From the NCBI RefSeq assembly GCF_003751625.1, contig NZ_RJUL01000007.1, positions 248,001 to 312,000 on the forward strand: DNA of 64,000 nt. The letters run 5' to 3'. The DNA comes from Gallaecimonas pentaromativorans (GTDB lineage Bacteria > Pseudomonadota > Gammaproteobacteria > Enterobacterales > Gallaecimonadaceae). Below are positions 53,163-61,539 of this stretch, in pieces. The translations under genes and the position numbers were made by a program. Under the pieces are notes generated by a model. It searched no databases. It saw only the letters and a list, made by a program, of their open reading frames with translations, and was not told where the DNA came from. Within the stretch, counting starts at the first letter, position 1. Each line of letters opens with the position of its first letter.

Positions 53163-53492
53163 TCAGAGCGCCAGCTTGATGGGGCTGCCGGCCTGCAGGC
53201 TGACCGCTTCGTCGAGAAAGGCATGCAGCTCGGCGCCACTTCGCACATCCACCCATTGCCCGTCCTGATAGCCAAAATGATGGCCGTTGAACTTGGTAGC
53301 AACCCAAATTTGCTGCAGGGGGGGCTGCTTGTTGATGATGATCTTGGTGTGGTCGGGAAAGACCAAGTCGACCTTGCCGCCAACCGACTCCACTTCGATA
53401 TCCAGGCCGGTCTGGTCGGCGGCATTTTCCACTGCGTCCTCAATGGCCAGCAGCAGGGCATCGGTGAGGTCTTCGTACTGGCTGTCGTTCAT
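53163..53492 (-). CDS. cyaY: Frataxin-like iron-binding protein
   Basis: A 109-residue bacterial frataxin that modulates iron supply to Fe-S cluster assembly. The family pattern is clear: an acidic N-terminal helix (DLTDALLLAIEDAVE), a beta sheet (DIEVESVGGKVDLVFPDHTKIIINKQPPLQQIWVA) and the final ELHAFLDEAVSL helix. It is convergent with cyaA and separated from it by six bases. lptM-lysA starts divergently 78 bases away. Confidence 0.96.
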   Translation of the reverse strand: MNDSQYEDLTDALLLAIEDAVENAADQTGLDIEVESVGGKVDLVFPDHTKIIINKQPPLQQIWVATKFNGHHFGYQDGQWVDVRSGAELHAFLDEAVSLQAGSPIKLAL

Positions 53493-53570
53493 CTTCTACC
53501 TTCGGTTTGCAATTGCCATGGGTAGTGCGATTATAGGGCCAGATTCCGATAAATCCGATTGCCGATCCCG

Positions 53571-53693
53571 ATGAAAAAGCGCTTATTTTTACTGGCCCTG
53601 TTTGGCCTCGTTCTCGCCGGTTGTGGCCAAAAAGGCCCGCTCTACAAGCCTGCCCCCGCCCCGGTCAACCAACCCAGCGAGCCGTCATCATGA
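53571..53693 (+). CDS. lptM: LPS assembly lipoprotein LptM (YifL)
   Basis: A 40-residue lipoprotein. The signal MKKRLFLLALFGLVLAGC contains the LAGC lipobox, and the mature part starts CGQKGPLYKP, the hallmark of LptM. LptM binds the LptD/LptE translocon and promotes its oxidative maturation in E. coli. The gene is short and easily missed. Its stop overlaps the lysA start (ATGA), the conserved yifL-lysA-dapF arrangement. Confidence 0.93.
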   Translation: MKKRLFLLALFGLVLAGCGQKGPLYKPAPAPVNQPSEPSS

Positions 53694-54931
53694 GCGCCCA
53701 TTACCAGAACCAGCAGCTTTGGGTTGAAGACCAGGGCGTTGCCGCCCTGGCCGAGCGGTTCGGCACGCCTCTTTATATTTATTCCAAGGCTGCCATCGAG
53801 CAGGCCTACCAGGCTTTTGCCACCCCCCTTCAGGGCCGTAAGCACCTGATCTGCTTTGCGGTAAAAGCCAACTCCAACCTGGCGGTGCTGAACCTGCTGG
53901 CCCGCCTAGGCGCCGGTTTTGACATCGTCTCCGGTGGCGAACTGGCCCGAGTGCTGGCCGCCGGCGGTGACCCGGCCAAAGTGGTGTTCTCCGGGGTCGG
54001 CAAAACCCGCAGCGAGATGGCCCAGGCCCTCAAGGCCGGCATTCACTGCTTTAACGTCGAATCCGTGGCCGAGCTCGACCGCCTCAATGGCGTTGCCGCC
54101 GAGTTGGGCCTGGTGGCCCCTGTCAGCATCCGGGTCAACCCGGACGTAGACGCCAAAACCCACCCCTACATCGCCACCGGCCTTAAGGAAAACAAGTTCG
54201 GCATCGACATCCTGATGGCGCCGGACGCCTTCCGTAAGGCCGCCAGCCTGCCCCACCTCAAGGTGCTGGGGGTCGATTGCCATATCGGCTCGCAACTGAC
54301 TCAGACCCAGCCCTTTGTCGACGCCATCAAACGGCTGATGGAGCTAAGAGAAACCCTGGCTCAAGACGGCATCGAGCTGGCCCATATGGATATCGGCGGC
54401 GGCCTTGGCGTCACGTACACCAATGAGCAGCCCCCCAAACCCGCCGAATACCTGGCCGAGATGCTGCCCCTTATTCCCCCCAGCCTGACCTTGGTGATGG
54501 AGCCGGGCCGGGCCCTGGTGGCCAACGCCGGGCTTCTGGTAGGCCGGGTGGAAATGACCAAGGACAACGGTTTTAAACGTTTTGTGATCCTCGATACCGG
54601 CATGAACGATTTGATGCGCCCCACCCTCTATCAGGCGGTAATGCCGGTGCTGGCCGTCAACCAGAGCCAAAACCAGGGCCCGATGAGCGACCTGGTGGGG
54701 CCGGTGTGCGAAACCGGCGACTGGCTGGCCAAAGACGTGCCGCTGTCTGCCGAGGAAGGGGACTTGGTCGCCATTGGTGGCGCCGGTGCCTATGGTTTTG
54801 TGATGAGTTCCAACTACAACAGCCGCCCCCGCGCCGCCGAGGTGATGGTGGACGGCGATAAGGTCCACCTGGTGCGCCAGCGGGAAACCGTAGAAAGCCT
54901 GTGGGCCGGCGAGCAGTTGCTGGCGGAGTAG
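53690..54931 (+). CDS. lysA: Diaminopimelate decarboxylase
   Basis: A 413-residue PLP enzyme that makes lysine by decarboxylating meso-diaminopimelate, the last lysine step. The Schiff-base lysine is K59 in [44 protein letters not shown] and the other-subunit motif [13 protein letters not shown] are all in place. The start at 53690 overlaps the lptM stop, and the family N-terminus follows; the frame is open further upstream. dapF starts four bases after its stop, forming a DAP/lysine operon. Confidence 0.97.
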   Translation: MSAHYQNQQLWVEDQGVAALAERFGTPLYIYSKAAIEQAYQAFATPLQGRKHLICFAVKANSNLAVLNLLARLGAGFDIVSGGELARVLAAGGDPAKVVFSGVGKTRSEMAQALKAGIHCFNVESVAELDRLNGVAAELGLVAPVSIRVNPDVDAKTHPYIATGLKENKFGIDILMAPDAFRKAASLPHLKVLGVDCHIGSQLTQTQPFVDAIKRLMELRETLAQDGIELAHMDIGGGLGVTYTNEQPPKPAEYLAEMLPLIPPSLTLVMEPGRALVANAGLLVGRVEMTKDNGFKRFVILDTGMNDLMRPTLYQAVMPVLAVNQSQNQGPMSDLVGPVCETGDWLAKDVPLSAEEGDLVAIGGAGAYGFVMSSNYNSRPRAAEVMVDGDKVHLVRQRETVESLWAGEQLLAE

Positions 54932-54935
54932 CAAT

Positions 54936-55763
54936 GTGATCAATTTTTCCAAGATGCACGGCCTTGGCAACGATTTCATGGTGGTGGACAACGTCACCCA
55001 GAACGTTTTTTTCTCGGCCGAGCAGGTGCAAAAACTGGCTGATCGCCATACCGGCATCGGCTTCGACCAGTTGCTCATTGTCGAGCCCCCTTACGACCCG
55101 GATCTTGATTTTCACTACCGGATCTTCAATGCCGACGGCTCCGAGGTGGAGCAGTGCGGCAACGGCGCTCGCTGCTTTGCCCGCTTTGTGCGCCTCAAGG
55201 GCCTGACCAACAAGAACCGCATCAAAGTGTCCACCAAGAAGGGCAAGATGGTGCTCAGCATCGAAAAGGACGGCCTGGTCACGGTGAACATGGGCATACC
55301 GGAGCTGGAGCCGGGCCAAGTGCCCTTTCGCGCCCAGAAGGAAGAAAAGACCTATATTCTGCGCGAAGGCGAGCAAACCTTTTTCGTGGGCGCCGTGTCC
55401 ATGGGCAACCCCCATTGCGTGCTGACCGTGGACAGCATCAAAACCGCCGATGTCGAGCAGGTAGGGCCTCTTATCGGCGGCTCCGACCGCTTCCCCGAAG
55501 GGGTCAACGTCGGCTTTATGGAAGTGGTCAGCAAAGACCGCATCCGGCTGCGGGTCTTTGAGCGGGGCGCTGGCGAAACCCAGGCCTGCGGCAGTGGCGC
55601 CTGCGCCGCCGCCGTGGTAGGCCAGTTGCAGGACAAACTGGGCCGCAAGGTGCAGGTGGACTTACCCGGTGGCAGCCTCAGCATCAGTTGGGCCGGCCCT
55701 GGCGAGCCCCTTTACATGACCGGCCCGGCCGAGCACGTATACGACGGACAGATACACCTATGA
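54936..55763 (+). CDS. dapF: Diaminopimelate epimerase
   Basis: A 275-residue epimerase that converts LL- to meso-diaminopimelate for peptidoglycan and lysine. Both catalytic cysteines are present, in [14 protein letters not shown] and [14 protein letters not shown]. The start is GTG ([14 protein letters not shown]), with GGAG upstream. It overlaps the next gene by four bases (ATGA). Confidence 0.97.
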   Translation: MINFSKMHGLGNDFMVVDNVTQNVFFSAEQVQKLADRHTGIGFDQLLIVEPPYDPDLDFHYRIFNADGSEVEQCGNGARCFARFVRLKGLTNKNRIKVSTKKGKMVLSIEKDGLVTVNMGIPELEPGQVPFRAQKEEKTYILREGEQTFFVGAVSMGNPHCVLTVDSIKTADVEQVGPLIGGSDRFPEGVNVGFMEVVSKDRIRLRVFERGAGETQACGSGACAAAVVGQLQDKLGRKVQVDLPGGSLSISWAGPGEPLYMTGPAEHVYDGQIHL

Positions 55764-56434
55764 GCGAAAGCAACACCGCCAGCCTGCTGGCCCTGGATGA
55801 AGACCTCATTGCCGAGTACCTGGAGTCCAACCCGGATTTCTTCCACCGCAACCCGAGGCTGTTGGAAAGGCTGCGCCTGCCCCACGGCGAGCGCGGCTCG
55901 GTGTCTCTTCTGGAGCGCCAGCTCGAATTGGCCCGCCATCGCCACCAGAACCTGGAAGAGGAAATCACCGGTCTGTTGTCGGTGGCGGCGCACAACGAGC
56001 AGGTGGCGGTGGCCTGCCATCGCCTGAGCCTCGAAGCCATGGCGTCCAGCAGCCTGGACCAGCTCATCGCCCTCTTGGGTGAAGGGGTGCGCAGGCACCT
56101 TGGCATGGAAATCAGCCGCCTGGTGCTGTGCGCCCGGCTGGCCGAAACCCAGCACAAGGCGCTGCAGTCGGTGTATGCCCGCCTCGAAAAAGGCGCCTAT
56201 TTTGGCCGCCTCACCGAAGATGAAAAACGGCTGCTGCTGGGCCACGCCCCACAGCGGGCCGGCTCCCTGGCGCTGATGCCGGTCAGAAAAGATGCAGAGC
56301 TACTGGGGATTTGGGTGATTGCCTCCCCAGACCCTGGGCATTTCCAGCCCGACATGGACGCCCTGCTGATCAGCCAGCTGTGCGAGGTGGTGGCCCTGAA
56401 AATAGCCAGCTTCGGCCATGGCCGCCTTCGCTGA
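55760..56434 (+). CDS. yigA: DUF484 (GAF-like) protein
   Basis: A 224-residue DUF484 protein of the dapF-xerC interval. A short N-terminal region ([21 protein letters not shown]) is diagnostic. A coiled coil around [20 protein letters not shown] leads into a GAF-like sensor fold. The family has no established function; its conserved place between dapF and xerC is the chief clue. It overlaps dapF by four bases and xerC by 17. Confidence 0.92.
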   Translation: MSESNTASLLALDEDLIAEYLESNPDFFHRNPRLLERLRLPHGERGSVSLLERQLELARHRHQNLEEEITGLLSVAAHNEQVAVACHRLSLEAMASSSLDQLIALLGEGVRRHLGMEISRLVLCARLAETQHKALQSVYARLEKGAYFGRLTEDEKRLLLGHAPQRAGSLALMPVRKDAELLGIWVIASPDPGHFQPDMDALLISQLCEVVALKIASFGHGRLR

Positions 56435-57308
56435 GGCGCTGCCGCGCTTTTACCGTCATCTGCAAGCCGAGCGCCAGCGCTCGGCCCACACTCTGGCGGG
56501 CTATCGTCGCCAACTAGAAAGCCAGGCCGCCTTTTTTAAAGACCATGGGGTTAACCAGCTTGATGAGCTGAGCGAAGGCCATATCCGCCAGTGGCTGGCC
56601 TTCGAAAGCCGCCGTGGCCAGTCGCCCCGCTCCCTGGCCCAGGGCCTGTCGGCGCTGCGCAGCTGCTACCAGTACTTCGTGCATTTGGGGGAACTGGGCG
56701 ACAACCCCGCCAGCCGGGTCAAGCCCCCCAAGCAGCCCAAGCGGCTGCCCAAAGCCCTGGATCTCGACGAAACCGAGCGCCTTTTTAACGGCACCAGCCA
56801 GGACCCACTGCTGATCCGCGACAAAGCCATGCTGGAGCTGATGTACAGCTGCGGCCTGCGCCTGGCCGAGCTGGTGGCGGTAGATGTAGACCACATCCAT
56901 AACGGCGAAGTGCGGGTCACCGGTAAAGGCAGCAAGGAACGCATCGTACCGGTGGGCGGCAAGGCCCTGGAGGCCATCGCCCAATGGCGCCAGCAGCGAG
57001 GCCAGTTCAGCAAAGGCGGCGAGAAAGCGCTGTTTATCAGCAGCCGCGGCAGCCGGGTGTCGGTGCGCACCGTGCAGCAGCGCTTTGGCCAGTACGCCAA
57101 AAAGGCCGGCCTTGACAGCCACCTCAACCCGCACCGGCTTCGCCACAGTTTTGCCAGCCATTTGTTGTCATCCAGCGGCGACCTTCGCGCCGTACAGGAA
57201 TTACTGGGCCACAGCCAACTGGCCACCACCCAGATCTATACCCACCTGGACATGGACCGTCTGGCCCAGGTGTATGACGCGGCCCATCCAAGAGCGAGAC
57301 GCAAATGA
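56418..57308 (+). CDS. xerC: Tyrosine site-specific recombinase XerC
   Basis: A 296-residue recombinase that with XerD resolves chromosome dimers at dif. The N-terminal SAM-like DNA-binding domain includes AERQRSAHTLAGYRRQLES. The catalytic residues can be followed: Arg in SCGLRLAELVAVD, Lys in VTGKGSKERIVPVG, HxxR in PHRLRHSFASHLL, and His plus the nucleophilic Tyr in LLGHSQLATTQIYTHLDM. It is coupled to DUF484 upstream and yigB downstream. Confidence 0.97.
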   Translation: MAAFAEALPRFYRHLQAERQRSAHTLAGYRRQLESQAAFFKDHGVNQLDELSEGHIRQWLAFESRRGQSPRSLAQGLSALRSCYQYFVHLGELGDNPASRVKPPKQPKRLPKALDLDETERLFNGTSQDPLLIRDKAMLELMYSCGLRLAELVAVDVDHIHNGEVRVTGKGSKERIVPVGGKALEAIAQWRQQRGQFSKGGEKALFISSRGSRVSVRTVQQRFGQYAKKAGLDSHLNPHRLRHSFASHLLSSSGDLRAVQELLGHSQLATTQIYTHLDMDRLAQVYDAAHPRARRK

Positions 57309-58012
57309 TCCATTACCGCCCCCTGGGGCCCATTGCCGCCATCAGCTTCGACTTGGACGATACCCTGTACGACAACGGGCCCATCATCCAGCGCGCCGAG
57401 CAGCGCCTGAGCGACTGGCTGGCCGAGCGGGTCAAACTGCGTGACGACAGCTACCAGTACTTCCAAGGGTGGCGCCAGCGGGTTATTCAGGAAGAGCCGG
57501 CCCTGGCCCACGACACCACCGCCTGCCGCCATCGGGCCCTGGCCCGGGGTCTGACCGCCCTGGGTGTCAGCCAGGCCGAGGTGCTGGCCGATGCCGCCAT
57601 GGGGCATTTTCTGGAATGGCGCTCCGAGTGCGCCCTGGCCCCCGAAGTGCACCAACTGCTGGCCCAGCTGGCCACACGCCGGCCACTGGTGGCCATCTCC
57701 AACGGCAACGCCGACATCGACCGCCTCGGCCTTGGCCCCTATTTCAAGGCCGCCTTCCACGCCGGTGGCAGCCGCCGCATGAAGCCAGCGCCGGACCTGT
57801 TCCTGGCCGCCGCCCAGCACCTGAAGCTCACTCCCAAGGCGATACTGCACATTGGCGATCACCTGCGGGAAGACATCGAAGGCGCCCTTGGCGCCGGCTT
57901 TCAGGCCGCCTGGTACAACCCCCAAGGGTTGGCCATCAAAGATCAGCACAAAGGCAAGCTGTTGCCGCATTTTGAGTTCCAGACATTGGCCTCGCTGCGC
58001 CAGTTGTTATAA
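57305..58012 (+). CDS. yigB: HAD-family phosphatase YigB
   Basis: A 235-residue HAD hydrolase. In E. coli YigB dephosphorylates FMN and 5-amino-6-(5-phospho-D-ribitylamino)uracil, a riboflavin-pathway step. HAD motif I is SFDLDDTLYDNGP. Motif II is in LVAISNGNADIDRLGL, motif III Lys in RRMKPAPDLFLAAA and motif IV in ILHIGDHLREDIEGALGAG. The start overlaps xerC by four bases. Its stop lies inside the uvrD -10 element. Confidence 0.92.
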   Translation: MIHYRPLGPIAAISFDLDDTLYDNGPIIQRAEQRLSDWLAERVKLRDDSYQYFQGWRQRVIQEEPALAHDTTACRHRALARGLTALGVSQAEVLADAAMGHFLEWRSECALAPEVHQLLAQLATRRPLVAISNGNADIDRLGLGPYFKAAFHAGGSRRMKPAPDLFLAAAQHLKLTPKAILHIGDHLREDIEGALGAGFQAAWYNPQGLAIKDQHKGKLLPHFEFQTLASLRQLL

Positions 58013-58046
58013 TGGCCGCCACGCTCACCACTGTATAAATTCCCAT
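57986..58046 (+). promoter_or_regulatory. uvrD promoter with a LexA-like site
   Basis: TG-T-TATAAT (58005-58013) is a perfect extended -10. TTGGCC lies 16 bases upstream of the TATAAT hexamer as a weak -35. Transcription should begin near 58020. From 58031, CTGTATAAATTCCCAT resembles the LexA box of E. coli uvrD as I recall it (CTGTATATATACCCAG). Its left half is perfect and its right half is degenerate relative to the CTGT-N8-ACAG consensus. It would lie just downstream of the start site, a position suited to repression. No clear ribosome site precedes the ATG. Confidence 0.5.
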
Positions 58047-60201
58047 GAATATTGCGCACCTGCTGGAAGGCCTTAACGGCAAACAACGGGAGGCGGTGGC
58101 CGCGCCCCAGTCCAACCTGCTGGTGCTGGCCGGCGCCGGCTCCGGCAAAACCCGGGTGCTGGTGCACCGCATTGCCTACCTCATCCAGGGGCTGAACGTC
58201 TCCCCCTACGCGGTGATGGCGGTAACCTTCACCAACAAGGCCGCCAGCGAAATGCGTGGCCGGGTGGAACAGCTGATGGGCGGCCAGCTGCGGGGCATGT
58301 GGCTCGGCACCTTCCACGGCCTGGCCCACCGGCTGCTGCGCTTTCACCACCAGGACGCCGGACTGCCGGAGAACTTTCAAATTCTCGACTCAGACGACCA
58401 GCTGCGACTCATCAAAAGGGTGATGCGCAGCCTTAATCTGGATGATAAAAAGTGGCCGCCGCGCCAGGCCATGGGCTACATCAACGCCAAGAAAGACGAA
58501 GGCCTGCGCCCCAAGCACATCGATCCGCAAGATCCGGTGGAACGCCTTTGGCACCAGATCTATGAGGCCTACCAGAGTGCCTGCAACCTGGCTGGCCTGG
58601 TGGACTTTGCCGAGTTGCTGCTGCGGGCTCTGGAGCTTTTGCGCGACAACCAGCACCTGCGCGACCACTACCAGGCCCGCTTCCACCATGTGCTGGTAGA
58701 CGAATTCCAAGACACCAACGCCATCCAGTACGCCTGGCTGCGCCTGTTGGCCGGGCCCCAGAGCCACGTGATGATCGTCGGCGACGACGACCAGTCCATC
58801 TACGGCTGGCGCGGCGCCCGGGTCGATAACATTCACCGCTTTCTGGACGATTTCGCCCCGGCTGTGACCATCCGCTTGGAACAGAACTACCGCTCCACCG
58901 GCACCATCTTGAAGGCTGCCAACGGCCTGATCGCCCACAACGCCGAGCGGCTGGGTAAAGACTTGTGGACCGACGGTAAAAGCGGCGAGCCGGTGTCGGT
59001 GTACGCCGGCTTTAATGAAATCGACGAAGCCCGCTTTGTGGTGAGCCGCATCCAGGCCTGGGTGGACGACGGTGGCCGCTGGTCCGACGCCGCCATTTTG
59101 TACCGCAACAACGCCCAGTCGCGGGTACTGGAAGACGCCCTGCTACGGGAAAGCATCAAATACCGCATCTATGGCGGCCTGCGCTTTTTCGAGCGCCAGG
59201 AGATCAAAGACGCCCTGGCCTACCTGCGGCTGATGGCAAGCCGCGACGACGACGCCGCCTTCGAGCGGGTGGTGAACACCCCAGCCCGTGGCATTGGCGA
59301 TCGCACCATCGGTATCGTGCGCCAGCAGGCCCGCGAGCAAGGCACCACCCTGTGGCGGGCTTGCCGGCAATTGCTGGACGCCAAGGTGCTGTCGGGCCGG
59401 GCCGGCAATGCCGTCAGCGGCTTCATGACCCTGGTGGACAACCTCGACGAGCAAGGCTGCGACGAGGTACTGAGCCGCCAGGTGGACATCGCCATCAAGG
59501 AGTCCGGGCTCTTTGCCATGTACCAGGCCGAGAAGGGCGAGAAAGGCCAGGCGCGGGTGGAGAACTTGGAGGAATTGGTGTCAGCCACCCAGGACTTCGA
59601 ACCGCCGGAAGGTAGCGAGGAGATGAGCGAGCTGAACGCCTTTTTGGCCCACGCGGCCTTGGAATCGGGCGACACCCAGGCCGACGAGTTTGAAGACGCG
59701 GTGCAGATGATGACCATGCACACCGCCAAGGGCCTGGAATTCCCGCTGGTGTTCGTGGTGGGGGTGGAAGAAGGCATGTTCCCGTCGATGCAGTCGGTCA
59801 CCGACCCTGACCGCCTCGAGGAAGAACGGCGCCTGTGCTACGTGGGCATGACCCGCGCCATGAAAAAACTCTACCTGTGCTACGCCGAATCGCGCCGCCT
59901 CTATGGCCGCGACGAGTACCACACCCCCAGCCGTTTTCTGCGGGAAATCCCCCAAGAATGCCTGGAAGAGGTGCGGGTGCGCACCCAGGTAACGCGCCCC
60001 ATCACCCAGTACCAAAAGAGCAGCGACCAGTTCAACGAAACCGGCCTGAACCTGGGCCAGCGGGTGCGCCACAGCAAGTTTGGCGACGGCATCATCATCA
60101 ATTACGAAGGCACCGGCCCCCAGTCGCGGGTGCAGGTGGCGTTTGATGAGGCTGGCCCCAAATGGCTGGTGGTGGCTTACGCCCGGCTAGACGTGCTGTA
60201 A
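58045..60201 (+). CDS. uvrD: DNA helicase II UvrD
   Basis: A 718-residue superfamily 1A 3'-5' helicase used in nucleotide excision and mismatch repair. Walker A is GAGSGKT (residues 30-36). Motifs Ia (VTFTNKAASEMRGR), II (VLVDEFQDTNAIQY), III (VGDDDQSIYGWRGA), IV (LEQNYRST), V (MTMHTAKGLEFPLVFVVGVE) and VI (RRLCYVGMTRAMKKLYLCYA) are all intact. The C-terminal Tudor-like region (NLGQRVRHSKFGDGIIINYE) is typical of UvrD rather than Rep. It is preceded by its own promoter and closed by a terminator. Confidence 0.97.
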   Translation: MNIAHLLEGLNGKQREAVAAPQSNLLVLAGAGSGKTRVLVHRIAYLIQGLNVSPYAVMAVTFTNKAASEMRGRVEQLMGGQLRGMWLGTFHGLAHRLLRFHHQDAGLPENFQILDSDDQLRLIKRVMRSLNLDDKKWPPRQAMGYINAKKDEGLRPKHIDPQDPVERLWHQIYEAYQSACNLAGLVDFAELLLRALELLRDNQHLRDHYQARFHHVLVDEFQDTNAIQYAWLRLLAGPQSHVMIVGDDDQSIYGWRGARVDNIHRFLDDFAPAVTIRLEQNYRSTGTILKAANGLIAHNAERLGKDLWTDGKSGEPVSVYAGFNEIDEARFVVSRIQAWVDDGGRWSDAAILYRNNAQSRVLEDALLRESIKYRIYGGLRFFERQEIKDALAYLRLMASRDDDAAFERVVNTPARGIGDRTIGIVRQQAREQGTTLWRACRQLLDAKVLSGRAGNAVSGFMTLVDNLDEQGCDEVLSRQVDIAIKESGLFAMYQAEKGEKGQARVENLEELVSATQDFEPPEGSEEMSELNAFLAHAALESGDTQADEFEDAVQMMTMHTAKGLEFPLVFVVGVEEGMFPSMQSVTDPDRLEEERRLCYVGMTRAMKKLYLCYAESRRLYGRDEYHTPSRFLREIPQECLEEVRVRTQVTRPITQYQKSSDQFNETGLNLGQRVRHSKFGDGIIINYEGTGPQSRVQVAFDEAGPKWLVVAYARLDVL

Positions 60202-60211
60202 CCGTCCGATG

Positions 60212-60237
60212 AAAAAGCCGCCTTGATGGCGGCTTTT
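60212..60237. terminator. Bidirectional terminator after uvrD
   Basis: AAAAA-GCCGCC-TTGAT-GGCGGC-TTTT lies ten bases after the uvrD stop and directly abuts the stop codon of the convergent small lipoprotein gene. Confidence 0.85.
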
Positions 60238-60555
60238 CTACAGCAGCAGCGCCAGCCCAATCACGCCGATGGCCACCAGCACCCCTTTTTGGAATAGCTC
60301 GCCCCAGCCTTGGGTTTGCTCGGCGTCCGGCCCTTTACGGCTTTCTACCTGCGCCACCTCGCTCAAAGGCACAGCGCCGACCGAGGTGTAGAGCTTTTCA
60401 TCGTCAATGCGCTCAAAACGCCCCTCCAGCTGGCGCCCGTCCGCCAGGGACACCAGCACCGGCTCCCCTGAGCGCAGCTGGTTAAGGTCGTGCACTTCTC
60501 GGGTCAGGGTACAGGCACCGAGCAGCAGCGCCAGCATCACCACAACAGCACGCAT
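60238..60555 (-). CDS. Small lipoprotein with an Sm/SH3-like barrel and C-terminal helix
   Basis: A 105-residue protein with signal MRAVVVMLALLLGAC (LGAC lipobox). A short beta-rich domain follows (PVLVSLADGRQLEGRFERID ... VGAVPLSEVAQVESRK), reminiscent of small SH3- or Sm-like barrels. The protein ends in a hydrophobic helix (KGVLVAIGVIGLALLL) at the very C-terminus. A lipid anchor at one end and a membrane helix at the other is unusual. AAGGGAA serves as ribosome site. I do not recognise the family. It lies 36 bases downstream of rarD on the same strand. Confidence 0.75.
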   Translation of the reverse strand: MRAVVVMLALLLGACTLTREVHDLNQLRSGEPVLVSLADGRQLEGRFERIDDEKLYTSVGAVPLSEVAQVESRKGPDAEQTQGWGELFQKGVLVAIGVIGLALLL

Positions 60556-60591
60556 CTGCTATTCCCTTTGTTGTCATTGCCTTAACCGAGC

Positions 60592-61488
60592 TTAGCTGGT
60601 GGCAACCTGCTTTGCCCTTTGGCGCTGGTTGCGCAGGGCATCAAAGGTAAAGAGCAGCAGCGCGCCCCAGATAAAGGCAAAGGTGAGGGCGTTGTGGGGG
60701 TCGAACTGCTCGCCGTACACCAGCACCGCCAGCAAAAAGGCCAGGCTCGGCGCGATGTACTGGAAGAACCCCAGCACCGACAGCGGCAGGTGCCGCGCGG
60801 CGGCGATAAAGCACAGCAGTGGCACCGTAGTCACGATACCGGCCGCCACCAGCAGCAGGTTGAGCGACCAGGGGTTCTCGGTCATGGCGGTGGCGCTGGG
60901 GTTAAACCACAGGTACAAGCATGCGGCAGGCAGCAACAGCAGGGTTTCTACAAAGAGGCCAGCCACCGGATCCACCGGCACCTTCTTGCGAAACAGGCCA
61001 TAACAGCCAAAGGAGAAGGCCAGCACCAGCGCTATCCAGGGCAGGCTGCCAAAGTAAACTAGCTGGGCCAGCACCCCGGCACTGGCCAGCGCCAGCGCAA
61101 ACCACTGCAACCGCCTGAGCCTTTCCCCCAAAAACGCCATGCCCAGGGCCACGTTCAGCAACGGGTTGATGTAATAGCCCAGGCTTGCTTCGAGGATATG
61201 GTTATTGTTGACGGCCCAGATATAGAGCCCCCAGTTGGTGGCGATGAAGCAGGCGGTGAGCATCAGGGTGCGCCACTGGCGTTTGTCCTTGAACACGTGG
61301 CGCACCGTGCCCACCTTGCCCAGCGCCAGCAGCAACGCGACCAGAAACACACAGGACCAAATCACCCGGTGTGAGAGGATCTCAACAGCAGGCACCGCCT
61401 GGATCAGTTTGAAATAGACAGGCGCTACTCCCCAAAGCAGGTAGGCCGACAACGCATACAGGGTACCTTTGGAATCCACGCTGGCCAT
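60592..61488 (-). CDS. rarD: EamA-family transporter RarD
   Basis: A 298-residue, ten-helix drug/metabolite transporter of the RarD type. The signature opening KGTLYALSAYLLWGVAPVYFK and VEILSHRVIWSCVFL are characteristic, as are ATNWGLYIWAVNNNHILEASLGYYINPLLNV and LGFFQYIAPSLAFLLAVLVYGE. RarD was linked to chloramphenicol resistance by name, but the physiological substrate is unknown. The small lipoprotein gene follows on the same strand. Confidence 0.93.
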   Translation of the reverse strand: MASVDSKGTLYALSAYLLWGVAPVYFKLIQAVPAVEILSHRVIWSCVFLVALLLALGKVGTVRHVFKDKRQWRTLMLTACFIATNWGLYIWAVNNNHILEASLGYYINPLLNVALGMAFLGERLRRLQWFALALASAGVLAQLVYFGSLPWIALVLAFSFGCYGLFRKKVPVDPVAGLFVETLLLLPAACLYLWFNPSATAMTENPWSLNLLLVAAGIVTTVPLLCFIAAARHLPLSVLGFFQYIAPSLAFLLAVLVYGEQFDPHNALTFAFIWGALLLFTFDALRNQRQRAKQVATS

Positions 61489-61539
61489 GGCCGCTCCGGG
61501 AAGTTGGGAAAGCGCCCTATGCTACCCAGCTTGCGGTAT

